Positions 14,264-17,660 of a stretch of DNA of 17,660 nt are shown here, piece after piece. The first letter of the stretch is position 1, and each line of letters starts with the position of its first letter. Under the pieces are notes generated by a model. That model searched no databases. It was not told the DNA's origin and was given only the letters and a program-made list of their open reading frames with translations. This DNA is from RI-153 sp963721725 (lineage in GTDB: Bacteria > Chloroflexota > Anaerolineae > Caldilineales > Caldilineaceae), in contig CAVRLX010000011.1 in NCBI GenBank assembly GCA_963721725.1, positions 1 to 17,660 of the forward strand, written 5' to 3'. Made by a program: the position numbers and the translations under genes.

Positions 14264-14476
14264 TCAACGTTCCATCTTGATAGCGTGGTCCATCTCTTCC
14301 ACCGATGAGATGTTATACCGTTGGTAATTTCAAGGATCTCGTCTTTGATCTCCCGCAATCTTTGCTCCAGTAGTACGCAGCATTACCGTTCACCAACAGT
14401 TGCTCTTCTGCAAGGGCAAGGGTTCTTGTTGCCTCGAACGCAGATGATCGGTCTTTGTTACCGGACTATCCATCAC
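14264..14476 (-). pseudogene. Small broken gene downstream of radical SAM gene
   Basis: A strong ribosome site, GAGGAGGAAA, overlaps the radical SAM stop codon and precedes GTG 14476/ATG 14473. The first frame (MMDSPVTKTDHLRS) soon stops. Other frames continue as EATRTLALAEEQLLVNGNAAY, LEQRLREIKDEILEITNGI and then VEEMDHAIKMER, stopping at 14264. The parts form one mostly helical, charged small protein broken by three or so indels. I do not recognise the family. Its place directly before the TumE-like remnant makes an antitoxin or partner protein possible. I see nothing definite between 14097 and 14263. Confidence 0.45.
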
Positions 14477-14490
14477 TTATCTTTCCTCCT

Positions 14491-16590
14491 CTAATCATCC
14501 CCCACTTCCAACTCGATCTGCTGGCTGACCGTGCCCGCTCGACGCTGGGGCACACGGTGATCGAACTGGCCCACTTTATCCGGCGACATTGTGTCGTTGA
14601 AATAGAGCGGCACGGGTACAATGTCCACGGGCTGACGATCTTTGTCCCGGCCCAGCGGCGGGCAACACCACGCTTCGTCTGGCGCGGCACGGCGCTGCTC
14701 TTTGAAGGCGCCCAAGATCCCGCAGGAGAAGCAGTGCTCGCGGCAGTCGTCCACCACGCCGCCCTGATAGGTGTGCCGGTATTCGTCAGCCAGGAATTGC
14801 TTCTTCAGCCCGGCAGAGATGTGATCCCAGGGCAGGGTTTCGTCCAGGCTGCGCGCTCGCCGTGCATACCAGTTCATATCCAGCCCCAGATCATCAAACG
14901 CACGCTGCCATAGGTCGAATTTGAACTGATCTCCCCACGCATCCAGCTTTGCGCCCAATTGCCAGGCCCGCTCGATGACGTCGGAAAGCCGCCGATCCCC
15001 ACGCGTCAAAAATGCTTCCACCAGCGTCTCTTCGGGGTAGTTCCATGTGAAGTGAATACCCGGCCCGCGCAGTTCACGCTGGAGCAGTTCAATCTGCGCT
15101 TGGATCACGCTTTCGTCTTCCATGGGAACCCATTGGAAGGGCGTGTGCGGTTTGGGGACCAGCGTGCTGACGCCGATCCGCACGTTGGCCTTGCGCCCCA
15201 ACACGCGCTGCCCCACGGCCAACACCGCTTTGGAAAGGTCGGCAATGGCCTGCACATCTTCCAATGTCTGCGTGGGGTGGCCGATCATAAAGTACATCTT
15301 AATCGTGGTCCAGCCGCGCTTGTAGACCTCTTCGGCGGTTTGCAGCAGATCAGCCGAGGCAATCGGCTTGTTGATCACATCGCGCAGCCGATCCGTAGCG
15401 GCTTCGGGGGCAAAGGTGAAGCCAGAGCGACGGCGGCCTTTCTCCAAAAGCTCCATTAAGCCCACACTGAAACTCTCGATACGCAGGCTGGGTAGGCCCA
15501 CGGAAAGACGCTTGTCGCCGTGGCGCTCCATTGTGCGCCGCACCAATTCCTCCACATAGTCGTAGTCGCTGCTGCTCAGGCTGAGGAAGCTGACTTCCTC
15601 AAAGCCACAGTTTTCGATCATGGCATCCACGGCGGCCAACACCTCTTCCACCGGACGCTGACGCACAGGCCGGAAGATCATGCCCGCTTGGCAGAAGCGG
15701 CAACCGCGTGTACAGCCGCGCATAATCTCAATCGCTGCCCGGTTATGGACCACGTCAATAAAAGGCACAATGAACTTGGTCACCGGCTCTGGCAAGACGG
15801 TCACGACCCGTTTCATCACCTCTTTGGGCGCAACGGGATCGACCGATTTCGTCTCCAACAGCGTGCCATCGGCGGCATAGACCGGCTCGTACAGCCCTGG
15901 CACATAGACGCCGGGGATGCGGGCGAGGCGTTGCCAGAGGGATTGACGATTGACGATTGACGATTGACGATTACCAGACGCAGAGTCTGCACCGTCAAAT
16001 CGTAAATCGTCAATCTCTAATCGAAAATCGTTATACGCTTCAATTACCTCGAAGATCACTTCTTCGCCTTCGCCGATGACCATGGCGTCGAAGAAGGCGC
16101 TCATGGGTTCGGGGTTGTAGCAGCCGGAGCCGCCCGCAATGACCAACGGGTGATCCACCGTACGGTCAGCGGCGCGCAGGGGTAGCCCGGCCAGATCGAG
16201 CATGGTGAGCACGTTGGTGTAGAGTTGCTCATAGGGGAGGCTGAAGGCAAGGATGTCGAAATCCTGTACAGCGTGGCGTGTCTCCAGCCCATAGAGCGGG
16301 AGACCCTCGCGACGCATAATTTCTTCAAAATCGATCCACGGGCAATAGACGCGTTCGGCCAGCAGGTCAGGGCGAGCGTTGATCAAGTTGTACAAAATCG
16401 CCAGCCCCAGGTTGGAGCCGCCAAGTTCGTAAATATCGGGGAAAGCCAGCGCCACCTTTGCGCGAATGGCGGGATTGGTCCAATCCTTCACCACCGAGTT
16501 CAACTCGCCTCCGGTGTAGCGGGCGGGCTGAACCACTTTGTGCAGCACCCTGTCTAGGGCGCGGGAAATCTGTTTGGGCGTCTGTCGCAT
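14491..16590 (-). CDS. TIGR03960-type B12-binding-like radical SAM protein
   Basis: The 699-residue protein begins with a Rossmann-like region (KVALAFPDIYELGGSNLGL, FDILAFSLPYEQLYTNVL, IAGGSGCYNPEPMSAF, IGEGEE) like the B12-binding half of these enzymes. The radical SAM core follows with RGCTRGCRFCQAG; Cys293, Cys297 and Cys300 would hold the 4Fe-4S cluster. Downstream motifs include SFLSLSSSDY, SLRIESF, RSGFTFAPEAATDRLRDVIN, KMYFMIGHPTQ and LVPKPHTPFQW. Cys-rich CREHCFSCG is near the C-terminus. The family is widespread and neighbours TIGR03936 genes; its substrate is unknown. Residues about 187-217 (NDFRLEIDDLRF ... NRQSSIVNRQS) are encoded by a heptamer inverted repeat and replace a variable linker between two conserved blocks. 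It is the first gene of the string ending at 12149. Confidence 0.93.
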   Translation of the reverse strand: MRQTPKQISRALDRVLHKVVQPARYTGGELNSVVKDWTNPAIRAKVALAFPDIYELGGSNLGLAILYNLINARPDLLAERVYCPWIDFEEIMRREGLPLYGLETRHAVQDFDILAFSLPYEQLYTNVLTMLDLAGLPLRAADRTVDHPLVIAGGSGCYNPEPMSAFFDAMVIGEGEEVIFEVIEAYNDFRLEIDDLRFDGADSASGNRQSSIVNRQSLWQRLARIPGVYVPGLYEPVYAADGTLLETKSVDPVAPKEVMKRVVTVLPEPVTKFIVPFIDVVHNRAAIEIMRGCTRGCRFCQAGMIFRPVRQRPVEEVLAAVDAMIENCGFEEVSFLSLSSSDYDYVEELVRRTMERHGDKRLSVGLPSLRIESFSVGLMELLEKGRRRSGFTFAPEAATDRLRDVINKPIASADLLQTAEEVYKRGWTTIKMYFMIGHPTQTLEDVQAIADLSKAVLAVGQRVLGRKANVRIGVSTLVPKPHTPFQWVPMEDESVIQAQIELLQRELRGPGIHFTWNYPEETLVEAFLTRGDRRLSDVIERAWQLGAKLDAWGDQFKFDLWQRAFDDLGLDMNWYARRARSLDETLPWDHISAGLKKQFLADEYRHTYQGGVVDDCREHCFSCGILGAFKEQRRAAPDEAWCCPPLGRDKDRQPVDIVPVPLYFNDTMSPDKVGQFDHRVPQRRAGTVSQQIELEVGDD
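15941..16028. repeat. Heptamer inverted repeat inside a coding sequence
   Basis: The left arm has four exact GATTGAC units plus GATTACC (15941-15975). A central CAGAC/GTCTG stem follows. The right arm has five complementary units (GTCAAAT, CGTAAAT, CGTCAAT, CTCTAAT, CGAAAAT; 15994-16028). Tandem 7-mers repeat every 21 bases, so on the coding strand they give a seven-residue repeat, NRQSSIV, with no stop codon. The block is in frame in the radical SAM gene. Confidence 0.92.
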
Positions 16591-16673
16591 CTGCCTCTGC
16601 TCTTTCTCGTCTGCCGATTTTCAATCACAAGGCGAAGGGATGACAAAGGGAAGTCACTCATTCGCCTTATCAT

Positions 16674-16703
16674 CCGCCAGCCGGGCGGGATTTGAACCCA
16701 CAC
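16674..16703 (-). other. tRNA 3'-end-like fragment (T arm)
   Basis: On the minus strand GTGGGTTCAAATCCCGCC forms a T stem and the canonical TTCAAAT loop, followed by CCGGCTG as a possible acceptor strand. No matching 5' acceptor (CAGCCGG), D arm or 7-base anticodon loop is found upstream, and CCA is absent, so it is not a full tRNA. It could be a leftover of a tRNA or of an integration site. A chance match is possible. Confidence 0.35.
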
Positions 16704-16755
16704 TGTCAGGGCGAATCATTCAAGATGTTCATCTTACCGGAGGATAGGGTGTGGA

Positions 16756-17436
16756 TCAAAAATTGCCCCCACCGGACGCTTTGCGCAGGTGATCGATCAG
16801 CGCCTCGGTGCCGATGATCTGCGCCAGCGCCAGCAGTGGATCAGGCAATGGATCTTGTGCCAGCCAGGCGGGGCGAATCCAAAAATTGGGAAGTATGTGC
16901 GATTCCACGCGGTCTTCGTCTTCGGTGGCAAAAAGCATATACCGCCCGCTCTCATTGAGGCGGTAGAAGTCAGTGCGATGATAGCCCGGGCGCGAGTCGA
17001 TAATCCAATACTCAGGCACGCCCGCTGCTTCATATTCACGAAATTTTTCATCGCGATCGCGCGTCACGCTGCTGGGCGAGATCACCTCAACGACGAGGTC
17101 AGGCGGCCCATTGAGCCGCTTGGCCTCAAGCCGATCTGCATGTTCCGTAGCAACGAAAAAGATATCTGGTTCACGAGAGGACCCGCCTGGTTGTATTTTC
17201 ACCTCAAAGGGGGGCATCATAGCCCGCCCGTAGTCACCAATGCGTACAAATTGATCTATGAGCTGAAAAAGAAACTGAAGTAGTTGCTGATGTCTCCTAC
17301 TCGGCGGCATATGGATAATCGCCTCCCCGTCTACCCATTCCACGATTTTACCGTCTGTGTCCCAGGCAAGATACGCTTCATAGCGCATGGGAATCTGGAT
17401 CTCTTCACTTGTCATCTCAATTGCGTGCATTATCAC
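16756..17436 (-). CDS. Uma2-family PD-(D/E)XK nuclease-like protein
   Basis: The Uma2 (DUF820) domain fills this 226-residue protein. It shows YLAWDTDGKIVEWVDGEAI, PPSRRHQ, then SREPDIFFV (Asp91), PPDLVVEVISPSS (Glu117), RDRDEKFREYEAAGVPEYW (Lys131) and IIDSRPG. Asp91, Glu117 and the nearby basic residue fit a restriction-endonuclease-like active site. The family is abundant in cyanobacteria and Chloroflexota, often in many copies, and its biological role is not settled. The start is set at GTG 17436 because AAGGAG lies 8 bp upstream (17445-17450); ATG 17430 is 14 bp from it. The open frame reaches 17523 but shows no ribosome site there. It stands alone, with a tRNA-like fragment after its stop and tRNA-Glu upstream on the other strand. 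Confidence 0.9.
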   Translation of the reverse strand: MIMHAIEMTSEEIQIPMRYEAYLAWDTDGKIVEWVDGEAIIHMPPSRRHQQLLQFLFQLIDQFVRIGDYGRAMMPPFEVKIQPGGSSREPDIFFVATEHADRLEAKRLNGPPDLVVEVISPSSVTRDRDEKFREYEAAGVPEYWIIDSRPGYHRTDFYRLNESGRYMLFATEDEDRVESHILPNFWIRPAWLAQDPLPDPLLALAQIIGTEALIDHLRKASGGGNF

Positions 17437-17585
17437 CGTATACGCTCCTTTCACACATGTTCTGCCTATTATACGCCAACCACAATCGTTCAAGAAAGGG
17501 GGCGATATTTGACAGTCTCTCACTCCTCATCTATACTCACGCCTGTCTAGGTCGCAGCAGTGTAACTGTTTGAAATCTGCCTTGT

Positions 17586-17658
17586 GGCGCATTCGTCTAG
17601 AGGCCTAGGACACGGCCCTCTCAAGGCCGAGACACGGGTTCGAATCCCGTATGCGCTA
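17586..17658 (+). tRNA. tRNA-Glu (CTC anticodon)
   Basis: All four arms can be drawn. The acceptor GGCGCAT pairs with ATGCGCT (the first pair is G-U). The D stem is GTC/GAC. The anticodon stem CGGCC/GGCCG encloses CTCTCAA (anticodon CTC, reads GAG). The T stem ACGGG/CCCGT encloses TTCGAAT. The discriminator is A at 17658, followed by CC at the window end, so a genome-encoded CCA is probable with its last A just outside. Confidence 0.97.
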
Positions 17659-17660
17659 CC

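Noticed and set aside
15941..16028. CRISPR array
   Set aside because: The units are only 7 bp, directly adjacent without spacers, and arranged as opposing arms within a reading frame.
16538..16747. Small plus-strand gene with RAGFEPT
   Set aside because: This peptide type is the well-known product of reading antisense to a tRNA 3' end; it supports the tRNA-like fragment instead.

Overview
The window looks like a chromosomal segment of a Chloroflexota bacterium, probably of the Anaerolineae/Caldilineae type. This is inferred from gene content and style, not from a database match: a TIGR03960 radical SAM protein near its TIGR03936 partner, lipoproteins with T/P- or A/E/P-rich linkers, a secreted SdrD_B-like protein ending in an FLPL-x-x-R tail, a Uma2-type nuclease, and many short heptameric repeat hairpins between genes. 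Almost all genes lie on the minus strand.

Layout. Positions 1-1052 hold a decayed IS701/IS4-like transposase with several frameshifts. Positions 1695-2120 (+) encode a small secreted SdrD_B-like protein followed by a strong intrinsic terminator. Positions 2297-5422 are a mobile-element graveyard. It holds a broken M23 peptidase fused to the tail of a truncated IS630-family transposase, then a second IS630-family element with perfect 23-bp inverted repeats at a TA site. Both IS630 copies carry an A-rich -1 slippage site at the orfA/orfB junction.

Positions 5552-10761 (-) are a sugar-uptake locus: LacI-family regulator, lipoprotein sugar-binding protein, one MalG-like permease whose N-terminus looks MalF-like, and an extracellular clan GH-A glycoside hydrolase lipoprotein. 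Two LacI/cre-type operator palindromes lie upstream of the regulator. The hydrolase would release oligosaccharide outside the cell, the binding protein and permease would import it, and LacI would sense it. No ATPase gene is present, as is common when MsmK-type ATPases are shared. The second permease appears to have been lost by an internal deletion.

Positions 11127-12068 (+) encode a lipoprotein with SH3b, staphylococcal-nuclease and LysM domains, in which two nuclease active-site acids are replaced. Positions 12149-16590 (-) form a gene string: TIGR03960-type radical SAM protein, two frameshifted small genes (the second TumE/DUF6516-like), a WecG/TagA/CpsF glycosyltransferase, and the TIGR03936-type (DUF2344) protein. 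A Uma2-family nuclease (-) and tRNA-Glu(CTC) (+) close the window.

The most unusual signal is a family of 7-bp-period repeats, often arranged as inverted arms. They occur at four places: SBP/permease gap, permease/hydrolase gap, wecG stop/DUF2344 junction, and inside the radical SAM reading frame, where about 31 in-frame residues are encoded by the repeat.
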